A DNA stretch of 64,000 nucleotides from Saccharibacillus sacchari DSM 19268 (GTDB taxonomy: Bacteria > Bacillota > Bacilli > Paenibacillales > Paenibacillaceae). The translations under genes and the position numbers were made by a program. This document shows positions 42,798 to 52,220 of this stretch, piece after piece (the stretch's first letter is position 1; every line of letters starts with the position of its first letter). The notes beneath the pieces are model-generated. The model had not been told where the DNA came from. It did not search any database and was given only the letters and a program-made list of their open reading frames with translations. The stretch lies in contig NZ_KK073875.1 in the NCBI RefSeq assembly GCF_000585395.1, positions 5,609,519-5,673,518 on the forward strand, given 5' to 3'.

Positions 42798-43542
42798 GCG
42801 CGTTCCCTCCCCAGAAAGATAACGTATCGATAATTTTTTGGAAAAAGGCTTGCCGGCTTTCTCCGCGATGAATTTCGGCCGCCAGACGTCCGTCCTTGAT
42901 AAACACGATCCGGTGGCAGTAGCTCGCCGCCTGCGGGTCGTGAGTAACCAGCATGACTGTCGTCCGTTCGCGCCCGTTCAGGCTTTCCAGCGATTCCATG
43001 ACGATCCTCGAAGCATTGGAATCCAGCGCGCCTGTCGGTTCGTCCGCGAGCAAGATCGACGGATTGGTAATCACCGCTCGCGCAATCGCCGTACGCTGCC
43101 GCTGCCCGCCCGAAATCTCGTAAGTGCGGCTGTTCAGAATTTCCGCGATGCCGAGCCGGTTCGCGATCCGGTGCAAGCGTTCGTCCATTTCTTTCAGTTT
43201 CATGTTGTCGAGCGTCAGCGGCAGCACGATGTTTTCTGCTACGGTGAGTGTATCGAGCAGGTTGAAGTCCTGAAAAACGAAACCCAATTCGCGGCGCCGG
43301 AATTTCGCCAGCTCGTTGCGTTTCATCGCGTACGGGTCCTGTCCGTTGATCTTGACCGTGCCGGAGCTCGGCGTATCGATGGTGGAAACCATGTTGAGCA
43401 GCGTCGTTTTCCCGCTGCCGGAAGGTCCCATGATCCCGACGAATTCGCCCTGCGCGATCGTCAGATGGATATCCGTCAGCGCTTGGGTGGATACTTTGCC
43501 GGAATAGACTTTGTTCAGGTTCCGTGCTTCCAAAATGTTCAT
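42772..43542 (-). CDS. Bce-type ABC transporter ATPase (BceA-like)
   Basis: This 256-aa ATPase has Walker A GPSGSGKTTLL, signature ISGGQRQRTAIARA, Walker B ILLADEPTGALDS and switch histidine in LVTHDPQAA. It is a MacB/LolD-type ATPase paired with the downstream BceB-like permease. The gap of 68 bp from the kinase gene may hold a separate promoter, as in other bce loci where kinase/regulator and transporter are transcribed separately. Confidence 0.94.
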   Translation of the reverse strand: MNILEARNLNKVYSGKVSTQALTDIHLTIAQGEFVGIMGPSGSGKTTLLNMVSTIDTPSSGTVKINGQDPYAMKRNELAKFRRRELGFVFQDFNLLDTLTVAENIVLPLTLDNMKLKEMDERLHRIANRLGIAEILNSRTYEISGGQRQRTAIARAVITNPSILLADEPTGALDSNASRIVMESLESLNGRERTTVMLVTHDPQAASYCHRIVFIKDGRLAAEIHRGESRQAFFQKIIDTLSFWGGNAHELSSIRV

Positions 43543-43610
43543 GCGTTTCTCCCCTTTCCCTTTGCTTCCCAGTCTAAGCGAACGCGCGCGGGGACAACCA
43601 TCGATTCTTC

Positions 43611-44645
43611 TTAACGCCGCCTTACATCTTCGTTAAGGTTATGTTCGGAAAAAGCGGCAGCCGCTTCGCGGAACACGATCCGCACCGTCGTTCCGGTTCC
43701 CGGCTGCGATTCCAACTCGACGCCGTGATCCAGATTCCGGCAAATTTCGCTCACTAGATAAAGCCCCATTCCCGTCGATTCTTTGTACTGCCGTCCTCTC
43801 TGCCCGGTAAAATAAGGATTGAATACCCGGTTGAGGTCTTCCGGCACGATGCCGATCCCTTCGTCCGAGATCTCAAGGACCTGATTCGCTCCCCGGCGGT
43901 AAGCCCGAATCCGCACCTTTTTGCCGACGCCTTCGGTATAATGCGCCGCATTGGTCAAAATTTGTCCCAAAATAAACCGCAGCCATTTGCGGTCAGTGTA
44001 GACTTCGGTTTCTTGGTCGATCTCGATAACGGGCGAGATGCGGCGTTTGATGAACAATCGGCGCTGTTCGGCCAGCGCTTCGCGAACAGGCACGGCCAGA
44101 ACAACCCGTTCCACGGCCAGATCCTGTTCGAACCGTTCCAGGCGAGAGGTGTAGATCACCGTCTCCAGACCCTGGCGCAGCCGATCCAACTCCTCGCAGA
44201 CGCTGTCCGCTAAATCTTCGTCTTCGATCTCCTGCGCGGACAATTGCAGCACGGACAGCGGCGTCTTCATCTGATGCACCCAGCGTCCGATAAACGTCAC
44301 GTGCCGCTCCATCGCGCTGCGGCGCGCCGCAAGCTCTTCCTCGTATTCGCGGTCGTAGACGCGGATCATCCCCGCGACCGCCTCGGCCAGCGGCGCTTCG
44401 CCGAGCGTCTCCAACCGTTCGCCGCGCGGCACGGAAGGATCGGCGAGGCGCCGGTACATGCGCCGCAGCGTAATACAGCGATAAGCCAGGTAACCGGCCA
44501 GCGCCGCCGTGCTCAGCAGAAGGCCGTACAGCATGACGGAAATCGGCCGATTTTCCCCGCTGAGCCAATAAAGCAGCGAAACGAGCAGCGCTTGCAGCAT
44601 AAAAAAAGAGATGAGCGGAATATGCTCGCGCCAAAAAAGCTTCAT
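43611..44645 (-). CDS. Intramembrane-sensing histidine kinase (BceS-like)
   Basis: This 344-aa kinase has two N-terminal spans with almost no extracellular loop (about 10-55), typical of BceS-type sensors that read the flux of their ABC transporter. The H-box is GRWVHQMKTPLSVLQL, and the ATPase domain has N, G1 (ISDEGIGI) and G2 boxes (TGMGLYLVSEI). It overlaps the response regulator gene by 4 bp. Confidence 0.93.
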   Translation of the reverse strand: MKLFWREHIPLISFFMLQALLVSLLYWLSGENRPISVMLYGLLLSTAALAGYLAYRCITLRRMYRRLADPSVPRGERLETLGEAPLAEAVAGMIRVYDREYEEELAARRSAMERHVTFIGRWVHQMKTPLSVLQLSAQEIEDEDLADSVCEELDRLRQGLETVIYTSRLERFEQDLAVERVVLAVPVREALAEQRRLFIKRRISPVIEIDQETEVYTDRKWLRFILGQILTNAAHYTEGVGKKVRIRAYRRGANQVLEISDEGIGIVPEDLNRVFNPYFTGQRGRQYKESTGMGLYLVSEICRNLDHGVELESQPGTGTTVRIVFREAAAAFSEHNLNEDVRRR

Positions 44646-45361
44646 GGCTCGCGGCCCGCTTCGTTCTTTTCGGAGTCAGGCACGCTTAATACATATCCGG
44701 CTCCCCGAACCACTTCGATGCTGGCCGTCGCGTCCAATTCTTTCAGCTTTTTGCGCATCCGGGCGACGTAGACGTTCAGCGTGTTGTCGTCGATGAAATG
44801 ATGATCTTCCCACATCAGCCCCAGCAGGCGGTCGCGGCCGACCACCCGGCCTTCCCGGCGCATCAGCGCGTCGATCAGCAGCGTTTCCTTCTGGCTCAGC
44901 TCGGCCGACCGCTCCCCGCAGACCAGCGACAGACGTTCGGGATACAAAAGAAGTCCGCCCGCCTCCACCTTTTTCTCTTCCGGCCCGGCCGCGTATTCGC
45001 CGTAAGCCCGGCGCAGATGGCTGCGGATTTTCGCGAGAACGATCTCGTAATGAAACGGCTTGGTGATATAATCGTCCGCTCCGTTTTCCAAAGCCATCAC
45101 CTGATCCATCTGCCCTTCCCGCGCGGAGATAAACAAGATCGGACACACGGACTCCGCCCGAATCTGTCGACACCAGTAAAACCCGTCGTACTTGGGCAGG
45201 TTGACGTCAAGCAGTACAAGCTGTGCTCCCGATTCGCGAAACGTCTCCGTAATTCGTTCAAAATCTTCCGCCACTATAGCAGGGTAGCCGTATTTTTCAA
45301 TATTCAAGCGAAGCAGTTCTGCGATCTTGGGATCGTCTTCGACAATCAGAATGGTATACAT
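44642..45361 (-). CDS. OmpR-family response regulator (BceR-like)
   Basis: This 239-aa regulator has a receiver domain (1-115, phospho-acceptor Asp in VLLDVNLPKYDG) and an OmpR winged helix (about 135-230, ending DATASIEVVRGAGYVL). It is the first gene of a four-gene regulator-kinase-ATPase-permease locus and probably induces the transporter when a cell-wall peptide is present. Confidence 0.94.
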   Translation of the reverse strand: MYTILIVEDDPKIAELLRLNIEKYGYPAIVAEDFERITETFRESGAQLVLLDVNLPKYDGFYWCRQIRAESVCPILFISAREGQMDQVMALENGADDYITKPFHYEIVLAKIRSHLRRAYGEYAAGPEEKKVEAGGLLLYPERLSLVCGERSAELSQKETLLIDALMRREGRVVGRDRLLGLMWEDHHFIDDNTLNVYVARMRKKLKELDATASIEVVRGAGYVLSVPDSEKNEAGREP

Positions 45362-45428
45362 GTTGAGGTCCCCTCTTACTTTGGTTTAACTTCCTTATGT
45401 AGACGACATGAAGCTTCCTTTTCCACGC

Positions 45429-45470
45429 AAAAAGCGGCGAATAGCTCCGACAACTCGGAAATTCGCCGCC
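45429..45470 (-). terminator. Terminator after the GH20 gene
   Basis: GCGGCGAAT (45434-45442) pairs with ATTCGCCGC (45461-45469). On the minus strand the stem is followed by TTTTT. Confidence 0.75.
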
Positions 45471-45527
45471 TTAGTTCATCTAACTTCAATCGTTATTTGG
45501 AAGGCATGCGTCAACCTGCTTCGGTCT

Positions 45528-47048
45528 TCACTTTTCCAATCCCACGGAGCGGCAAGCCTTCGCAAATTCCTGATACGTCGCATACCGTCGCTCGCCTGTC
45601 CAGGCTTTCTCCGCCATGGCGCGCAGCGGTTCGCGAATGCCTGAAGCGACCGCCTCCACCGTCTGCATCGTGGGCTTGTCGGACCAGACCGAGAAAGAGC
45701 AGCCCAGCAGTCCGGTCGGGAAAGGGGTTGTCCATTCCTGCGGCTCGCCTTCGGCAATTCTCGGCAGCACGCCCGGACTCCAGCCTTCGTATACCTTTTC
45801 CCCTGTTGGATATTTGTAACCCGCATGCTCGCCGAGCACATAATAGAAGAACGCATCGTTGAAATTGATTAGCTCGTGGCCTTTGTCCAAGAACGTCTGC
45901 GCGAGCGCCATTTTCCGATCCCATTTTGTCCAATAGGTAATCTGCACCGACGTCTTGAACGCCACCTTCTGCTCCAAGCCTTCGCGGTATAAGCCGTCAT
46001 TCCAGACACGCACCGTAAAGCCTTTTGCTTCCAATCGCTGCGCAACGTTGTTCAGATAAGCGACGTAGGCGTCCACGCCCGTTCCGCCTTCGATTCCCAG
46101 CTTCTCGCGCGCATGCCCGCCGAGCTGCGGATAATCGTCAAACTTGCTGAATTCGATGAATTCGTCGCCGCCGATATGGAAATAAGGGCTGTCCGCGAAC
46201 AGTTCGGCATACTCGTCGACCAGATCCATCACGAAGGCCACCGCCTCATGGTTCGTGATATCGAGCGCGCCTTTGGCGATTTCTCCGGCCTTGTTTTTAA
46301 GCAGCCATTCCGGACGATTGCGCAGCGCCCAACCCAAATGTCCCGGCGAATCGAGCGAAGGAATCAGCGTAATGCGATGTCTGCGTGCTTCCTCAATAAT
46401 CTCCCGGATCTGCACCTTGGTCAGGTAACGCTCCGACATCACCTCGGGATGGCGTTCGCTCTCGAAAGTAAAGCCTTCATTTTCGGAAAAATGCAATTGC
46501 AGCGTATTCAGCTTCAGCTTGGACATCTCCCGAATCCGTTCCAAAATCCATTCCTGCGGATAAAACTTGCGCCCGATATCCAGATGCAGCGCGCGTTCTC
46601 CCATGATCGGTTCGTCCTCGATCGCCCCATAAGCCAGTTCGCATTCCGTCGAAGACAGCAGTTGATGAACGGTACGCAGCCCATACAAGGCCGAACGAGC
46701 GTCGGAGGCGATCAGTCGGACATACTCCCCGATCTCCAAACGATACGCTTCGGAATGCGTCGTACCAGGAACCGTTCCCAGCTCGATCAGCAGATCGCCC
46801 GATTTCGCTTCACGCGGCAGGCCGAGCCTTGCCGGAGCCGCAAAAACGCCCAGTTCCGCGAATGCAACGCGCAGCGTCTCGGCGGCTTCCAGTACGCCGT
46901 GCAGCTGACTTTCGTCCGCTGAGGCCGATTCCTGTCGGGATACGAGCAACGCGGAATTGGCTTCGGGTCTCCAGCGTCCTTCTTCGGTTTTTAAATGTCG
47001 CCTGGTTCCGGGTACTGTAACGCTTTCATAAGCTTGTATGTTATTCAT
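45528..47048 (-). CDS. GH20-family beta-N-acetylhexosaminidase-like protein
   Basis: This 506-aa protein has an N-terminal GH20b-like domain (about 1-125) and a TIM barrel with the catalytic Asp-Glu pair in FHIGGDEFIEF. ALHLDIGRKFYPQEWI and SLDSPGHLGWAL are typical of GH20. It lacks a signal peptide and so probably cleaves imported N-acetylhexosamine glycans. I chose ATG 47048 (MNNIQAYES), preceded by AAGAGGTG. It is monocistronic with its own promoter and terminator. Confidence 0.9.
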   Translation of the reverse strand: MNNIQAYESVTVPGTRRHLKTEEGRWRPEANSALLVSRQESASADESQLHGVLEAAETLRVAFAELGVFAAPARLGLPREAKSGDLLIELGTVPGTTHSEAYRLEIGEYVRLIASDARSALYGLRTVHQLLSSTECELAYGAIEDEPIMGERALHLDIGRKFYPQEWILERIREMSKLKLNTLQLHFSENEGFTFESERHPEVMSERYLTKVQIREIIEEARRHRITLIPSLDSPGHLGWALRNRPEWLLKNKAGEIAKGALDITNHEAVAFVMDLVDEYAELFADSPYFHIGGDEFIEFSKFDDYPQLGGHAREKLGIEGGTGVDAYVAYLNNVAQRLEAKGFTVRVWNDGLYREGLEQKVAFKTSVQITYWTKWDRKMALAQTFLDKGHELINFNDAFFYYVLGEHAGYKYPTGEKVYEGWSPGVLPRIAEGEPQEWTTPFPTGLLGCSFSVWSDKPTMQTVEAVASGIREPLRAMAEKAWTGERRYATYQEFAKACRSVGLEK

Positions 47049-47090
47049 CTTTTCACCTCTTGGATTGGGAATGGATGACTCTTTTCCGTT

Positions 47091-47119
47091 AGTATAGCGC
47101 TTGATCGGGAATTTTCCAA
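47091..47119 (-). promoter_or_regulatory. Promoter of the GH20 gene
   Basis: On the minus strand TTGGAA (47119-47114) and TATACT (47096-47091) are 17 bp apart, 43 bp upstream of the start codon. Confidence 0.55.
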
Positions 47120-47272
47120 AACTGTTTTCGGGAAGATCCTGTTCGTGGGGGAAGCATGGGGCTGCGGGAGAAATTCGCCGTGTAGCTTCGTTTACAGTCA
47201 AAACCTTTTGGAAGACGTTGAGCCGTCCCTGAATTGGGACGGCTCATACGAAAGGAAAAGTTTAGTTAAGGA

Positions 47273-49009
47273 TTAGCCGAGTTTGAAAACGAAATAGGCG
47301 TAAGGAGCCAATTCGGCGGAGCCTCGGGAAAGGTCCTTTAATTTAGATTCGTCGGAGCAGATGGCGCAGTCGGCGTCGCTTAAGCGTGCGCGAACATCGG
47401 AAGGAAGTTCGACCTGCGTTGCGGTACGGGAGAAATTGAGCACGATCAGCCAACTTTCTTCGTCGGTTTCGCGCAGGTAGGCGTAGATGTGTTCGTGGTC
47501 GTCCAGGATCGGTTCGTACGTTCCGAGCGTCAGGGCCGGATGATCGCGGCGCAGGCGGATCATTCGGCGATAAAGATTCAGCACGGAGTGCGGATCGTTT
47601 TCCTGCTCGGCGGCGTTGATTTCGGATTTGTTCGGGTTGATGCGCTGCCAAGGCTTGCCTGTGGTGAATCCGGCGCCCGCTTCGTCGTTCCACTGCATGG
47701 GCGTTCGGCTGTGGTCGCGGTTTTTTTTCAGCACGCGGCGCAGAATCGTCTCGGGGTCTTCGCCTTGTTCATTGACCCTTTGGTTGTAATAGGCCAGCGC
47801 CTGCTGTTCTTTGATATCTTCGATCGTGTTGAAAAAGTGCGCGTTCGTCATGCCCAGTTCTTCGCCTTGCAGCAGGTTGGGCGTGCCGCGCAGGGTCATG
47901 AGGAAAACGGCCAGCATTTTTGCCGATTGTTCGCGGTGGTTCACGTCGTCGCCCAGATAGGAAACCATACGCACATGGTCGTGATTGCTGAGGTACAGAC
48001 CGATCCAGGCTTCGTCATGCAGGTCTTTGAGCCATTTGCGCATGATGTCTTTGAGGTGGCTCAGCTTCCACGGCTTGGACTGCCACATGTCTTGCGGATC
48101 ATCGCAAATTTTGGACGCTTCGATCATCAGGATCAGATCCAACTCGCGACGTTCCGGCAGCGTATATTTTTCGACGTCTTCCAATTCGACTTGCGACGAT
48201 TCGCCCATGGTGAACACTGGGTATCGGGAAAATACGCGGTCATTCAATTCACGCAAATATTCATGAATATGCGGGCCGTTTTTGTAAAAATGCTCGCCGC
48301 TGCCTTGAAGCCGTTCCGTATCGTCGGTATCGGGGAAGCTCATGTCTTTGGACAGCACATTGGCCGTATCGACCCTGAAACCGTCCGTTCCTTTTTCCAG
48401 CCAAAAATCCATCGCATTAGCCATTTCTTCTCGCACCTTCGGATTGTCCCAGTTCAGGTCCGGTTGATGGGCAGCATACGTGTGGAAATAATACTCGCCG
48501 CTTTCTTCATCCAGCTTCCAGGCGGAGTCGCCGAGGAACGACGTCCAGTTGTTCGGAGGATTTCCGTTACCGTCTCCGGCTCGCCAAATATAGTAATCCC
48601 GATAAGGATTGTCTGGGCCCTTCAGCGCTTCTTGGAACCACGGGTGGTCACTGGAGGTATGATTCGGAACGATCTCCATCACCAGACGAATCCCTCGATC
48701 ATGCAGCGCTTGGAGCAATTCGTCGAAGTCTTCCATCGTCCCGTATTCGGGATGCACTTTCCGATAATCGATCACGTCATAGCCATAATCCCGGTTTGGA
48801 GAATCGAAGATCGGGGACAGCCAAACCGCCGTCACGCCGAGGTCGGCAATATAATCAATCTTCTCTAAAATTCCTCGCAAATCGCCGATCCCATCCCCGT
48901 TACTGTCATTAAAACTGCGAACATAAATTTCGTAAACGATATTTTCTTTCCAGTGCATATCCGTTTGGAGTTGCTTCATTGACTGGGCTGCATCTAGTTG
49001 TTTGGACAT
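47273..49009 (-). CDS. GH13 alpha-glucosidase (oligo-1,6-glucosidase type)
   Basis: This 578-aa protein shows the GH13 set: YGYDVIDYRKVHPEYG, EIVPNHTSSDHPWF (region I, with Pro where most have Val), DGFRVDTANVLSKD (nucleophile Asp), MGESSQVELED (acid/base Glu) and YLSNHDHVRMVSYLG (NHD). There is no signal peptide. It splits short alpha-glucosides; trehalose-6-phosphate hydrolase is possible but no PTS gene is near. A cre-like half site AGCGTTTTCA lies just upstream of the ribosome site GGAGG. Confidence 0.92.
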   Translation of the reverse strand: MSKQLDAAQSMKQLQTDMHWKENIVYEIYVRSFNDSNGDGIGDLRGILEKIDYIADLGVTAVWLSPIFDSPNRDYGYDVIDYRKVHPEYGTMEDFDELLQALHDRGIRLVMEIVPNHTSSDHPWFQEALKGPDNPYRDYYIWRAGDGNGNPPNNWTSFLGDSAWKLDEESGEYYFHTYAAHQPDLNWDNPKVREEMANAMDFWLEKGTDGFRVDTANVLSKDMSFPDTDDTERLQGSGEHFYKNGPHIHEYLRELNDRVFSRYPVFTMGESSQVELEDVEKYTLPERRELDLILMIEASKICDDPQDMWQSKPWKLSHLKDIMRKWLKDLHDEAWIGLYLSNHDHVRMVSYLGDDVNHREQSAKMLAVFLMTLRGTPNLLQGEELGMTNAHFFNTIEDIKEQQALAYYNQRVNEQGEDPETILRRVLKKNRDHSRTPMQWNDEAGAGFTTGKPWQRINPNKSEINAAEQENDPHSVLNLYRRMIRLRRDHPALTLGTYEPILDDHEHIYAYLRETDEESWLIVLNFSRTATQVELPSDVRARLSDADCAICSDESKLKDLSRGSAELAPYAYFVFKLG

Positions 49010-49144
49010 GTTGTGCCTCCTTATGAAAACGCTGATTCGACAATAGTAGAGCCTGAATTGCCGACTATGTATGTTCTATTACCCAAAAAACGTAAGTAAC
49101 TATTATCTTTTCTCGGACGAAAAGATTTCAAAAATAACCAACAC

Positions 49145-49179
49145 AAAAAAGGCGTACTTTCCATAGCGAAAAGTACGCC
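49145..49179 (-). terminator. Terminator after the SMI1/KNR4 gene
   Basis: GGCGTACTTT (49151-49160) pairs with AAAGTACGCC (49170-49179). On the minus strand the stem is followed by TTTTTT. Confidence 0.8.
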
Positions 49180-49189
49180 CTACCCAAAG

Positions 49190-50173
49190 CTACAACGATC
49201 CACTATATTCCGCTGCCCGCCGAAGAATCTCCTCGCGGTATCCTTTTTCAAAAGCAAGGCCATGATCAGCCGCTACCTCGACGATCCTGCCGCTTTTAAC
49301 CCGTTCATCCAGCCAATCGGACACGAAGCCCGGAGCATAACCCCCTGTCGAAAAAGCCCCTCCCGGACCGAATACCAACATTTTGTCATACGCAGCCAGA
49401 TAATCGTCTCGTTCAACGGCTCCTTCCGCATTCGCGTACAAAAGAAATTCCAAGTCATACATCAGATGGGATTGGGGATCGGCATGCAGAGCAAAGAATC
49501 CTTTCTCCTCAATGATCGACTCGGCCAATCGCCTGATCGTCTGTTCCGCTTGCGGAAAGATCGAATCTGCCGAGACGCACAACTGCTGAAGCAGCGGCGT
49601 AAACGGAGCATGGCGCGCTTTTTCCAGATCGAACTGCTTGTCGTCTTCCGAAGTATCATAGACGTCTTCGTGCACAAGTCCGCGAATAAAGGCCTCAAAA
49701 TCCGAAGCCAAAAAAGTACGCACCGGTTCTTCCCCTTCTCCGACTTCCACGTCCACATGAATGACCTGCGGCTCGCCTTCAGGTCCGCACTGACTGTAGT
49801 CGAACATGATCGCGTCATGTCCGGCCGAAGGGCATTCGCCGAATACGATGCCGATGTCCGGATATCCCCAGTTGTCGATCATATGGCGACTGCCGAGCGA
49901 ATCCGAATCGATCCCCCATTCTCCTCCGATGCCGCAGATCGCGCTAATCGCGACATAGCCGTCGTCTTCATCCATCGGAAAACAAACGTTGACCGGGCTG
50001 CCGCCGTTTTTGGTACGAATCAGTTCAATATATGATAGGGGCAACTTGTAACCGAGCAGGCGTTCCGTTTCCGCGATCCGCTCATTCGTCACTTCTTCAG
50101 AACTGGTATATCCGTCGTATTCATCCCAAAAATTAGTCAAATCAAAGTCCTGAAAATAAGTACGTTGCGACAA
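49190..50173 (-). CDS. SMI1/KNR4-family protein
   Basis: This protein of about 327 aa has an N-terminal SMI1/KNR4 (SUKH) domain (about 10-170) with the family pattern IAETERLLGYKLPLSYIELIRTKNGG and GIDSDSLGSRHMIDNWGYPDIGIVFG. Bacterial SUKH proteins are often immunity proteins against polymorphic toxins, but no toxin gene is adjacent. I prefer TTG 50173, which has GGAGG 7 bases upstream; GTG 50206 lacks a ribosome site. Confidence 0.85.
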   Translation of the reverse strand: MSQRTYFQDFDLTNFWDEYDGYTSSEEVTNERIAETERLLGYKLPLSYIELIRTKNGGSPVNVCFPMDEDDGYVAISAICGIGGEWGIDSDSLGSRHMIDNWGYPDIGIVFGECPSAGHDAIMFDYSQCGPEGEPQVIHVDVEVGEGEEPVRTFLASDFEAFIRGLVHEDVYDTSEDDKQFDLEKARHAPFTPLLQQLCVSADSIFPQAEQTIRRLAESIIEEKGFFALHADPQSHLMYDLEFLLYANAEGAVERDDYLAAYDKMLVFGPGGAFSTGGYAPGFVSDWLDERVKSGRIVEVAADHGLAFEKGYREEILRRAAEYSGSL

Positions 50174-50254
50174 GTCTATTCCTCCATTCGTCAAGTTTGC
50201 TTGCACGCCCTAATTCTGCGACTTTTTCTTATCCTATTCAGTGTACGCGAAATA

Positions 50255-50290
50255 AGGCCTGCCGGGTAAAATAAGATACCCGACAAGCCT
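50255..50290 (-). terminator. Hairpin after the SulP gene
   Basis: AGGCCTGCCGGGTA (50255-50268) and TACCCGACAAGCCT (50277-50290) form a 14-bp stem with two mismatches. The T-run on the minus strand is weak. Confidence 0.55.
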
Positions 50291-50310
50291 CGCTATTCGA
50301 GAGCGATTCT

Positions 50311-52047
50311 TTATGAAGCACTTTCCTCGCTGGATTTCCCGCATAACGCCGTACACTCGCGGAAAGCCGCAGCCCGGCAACCCGCACAGCCCGCTACGCT
50401 AACGTGTCGGGACAATGCAGCATCGATCGCTTCTCCCGTATGCGCAAAGCAAGCCTGTTCGCCCAATTCCGCAAGCAATCCCGTCTTTTCCAACATTCGG
50501 CGCGGCTGCGATTGAAGACCGGAGAGCAGCAATGTCCCTCCCGAAGTCCGAACCCGCTTCAGCAAACCTTGCAGCGAAGCTTCGCCGGAAGCATCGATCA
50601 ACGGCACGCCGCCCATACGAAGGAGCAACGTTTGCGAAGGGTCGTGGGAAGCCATAAACTCAGAAGTCTCGAACGGATTCTTTACCCCGAAAAACAAAGC
50701 CCCGCGTACATTGAAAATCCCGAGCTGCGGACAGTCGCTTTCGGCGGTGACGCGTCCTGTCGACACTTTGCCGTGTCGGCTGTCGCGATCCGGCAGCACT
50801 TTGTCGAGCCGTTGCTCCTCTGCCATCCGTTTGACAAACAGCAATACGGCCAAGGCCAGACCTACTTCGACCGCAGTCGTTAATGTCGTGAACACGGTCA
50901 ACGCGAAAGTCACGACCAGCACGATCGAATCGCTATTGCGAAGTTTGAACAGCTTGGCGAACGGTTTGCGCTCGCTCATATTCCAGGCCACGATCATAAG
51001 GATCGGAGCCATGGCGGCAAGGGGAATAGCCGAAGCGTACGGCGCGAGCAAGACCAGCACAAGCAGCACGACCAAGCCGTGAATGATTCCGGCCAACGGC
51101 GAGACGGCTCCGTTTTTGATATTGGTTGCCGTGCGCGCGATCGCTCCGGTTGCCGGAATCCCGCCGAACAACGGAACCGCCATGTTCGCGATCCCCTGCC
51201 CGATCAACTCGCGGTTGCTGTTATGCCGGGAGCCGCCCATGCCGTCTGCGACCACGGCGGACAACAGCGATTCGATGCCGCCGAGCAATGCAATGACAAC
51301 AGCAGGGCCGATCATTAGACGCATGTTTTCCCAAGATAACTCCGGCAGTCGGAACGAAGGCAGAGACGCCGGAATATTGCCGTAAGCCGAGCCGATCGTC
51401 GCCACTTTTCCGTTCATGAACAAGACGGCGACAAGTGTCGACAACAACAGACCCACCAAGGACGGCGGCACTTTAGGCAAGAAACGAGGCACGAGCAATA
51501 ACGATGCCAAACACACTCCCGCCACGATCACCGCGTAAATATTTAACGTATCGATATGAACGGCCAGTTCCTTCATATTGAGCAGAAAGCTTTCATGCCG
51601 CTCCAAGCCGCTCAAACCCAGGAAGTTCCCGATCTGTCCCGCAAAAATGGTCACCGCGATCCCTGCCGTGAATCCGACCGTGACCGGCTTCGGAATAAAT
51701 TTGATCAAAGTCCCCAGCTTGAATACGCCCATCAGAACGAGCAGAACGCCCGCCATGAATCCGGCAACCAGCAGTTTATCGTATCCGTACTGAAGCACGA
51801 TTCCGAGCAGGATCGGAATAAAAGCTCCCGTCGGCCCGCCTATTTGGAACTTCGAACCGCCGAGCAGCGAGATTAGCACCCCGGCGATAATCGTCGTATA
51901 GATGCCCGTTTCCGGCTTGACGCCCGATGCGATCGCAAACGCCATACCGAGCGGAATCGCGATGATCCCGACGATGCAGCCCGCGATCAGATCCCGTCTC
52001 AAGTCGCCTTTTCCGTACCCTTCGAACCTTCCCCAACCCTTGAACAT
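50311..52047 (-). CDS. SulP-family inorganic anion transporter with STAS domain
   Basis: This 578-aa protein has a SulP membrane domain (about 15-420; IAIPLGMAFAIASGVKPETGIYT, then GGPTGAFIPIL) and a C-terminal STAS domain (about 440-545; LRMGGVPLIDASGEASLQGLL). It imports sulphate, bicarbonate or another anion. An unusual Cys cluster follows the STAS domain (VAGCAGCRAAAFRECTALCG), which could bind a metal or sense redox. It is monocistronic. Confidence 0.92.
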   Translation of the reverse strand: MFKGWGRFEGYGKGDLRRDLIAGCIVGIIAIPLGMAFAIASGVKPETGIYTTIIAGVLISLLGGSKFQIGGPTGAFIPILLGIVLQYGYDKLLVAGFMAGVLLVLMGVFKLGTLIKFIPKPVTVGFTAGIAVTIFAGQIGNFLGLSGLERHESFLLNMKELAVHIDTLNIYAVIVAGVCLASLLLVPRFLPKVPPSLVGLLLSTLVAVLFMNGKVATIGSAYGNIPASLPSFRLPELSWENMRLMIGPAVVIALLGGIESLLSAVVADGMGGSRHNSNRELIGQGIANMAVPLFGGIPATGAIARTATNIKNGAVSPLAGIIHGLVVLLVLVLLAPYASAIPLAAMAPILMIVAWNMSERKPFAKLFKLRNSDSIVLVVTFALTVFTTLTTAVEVGLALAVLLFVKRMAEEQRLDKVLPDRDSRHGKVSTGRVTAESDCPQLGIFNVRGALFFGVKNPFETSEFMASHDPSQTLLLRMGGVPLIDASGEASLQGLLKRVRTSGGTLLLSGLQSQPRRMLEKTGLLAELGEQACFAHTGEAIDAALSRHVSVAGCAGCRAAAFRECTALCGKSSEESAS

Positions 52048-52220
52048 GACGCAGACCTTCTTTTCTTTTTTCTCGTGAACCGACGCTTTCTAACGTAACA
52101 CAGCAGTCGGAACGGGAATATGAAAAAGATCAACGAGCCAAGCGCGCAATTCGACTCGTCGGCTGCAAAAGATCGGATTCCGGGGTTTGGGATATCGGCC
52201 TTGCCTAATCGGAACGTTTT

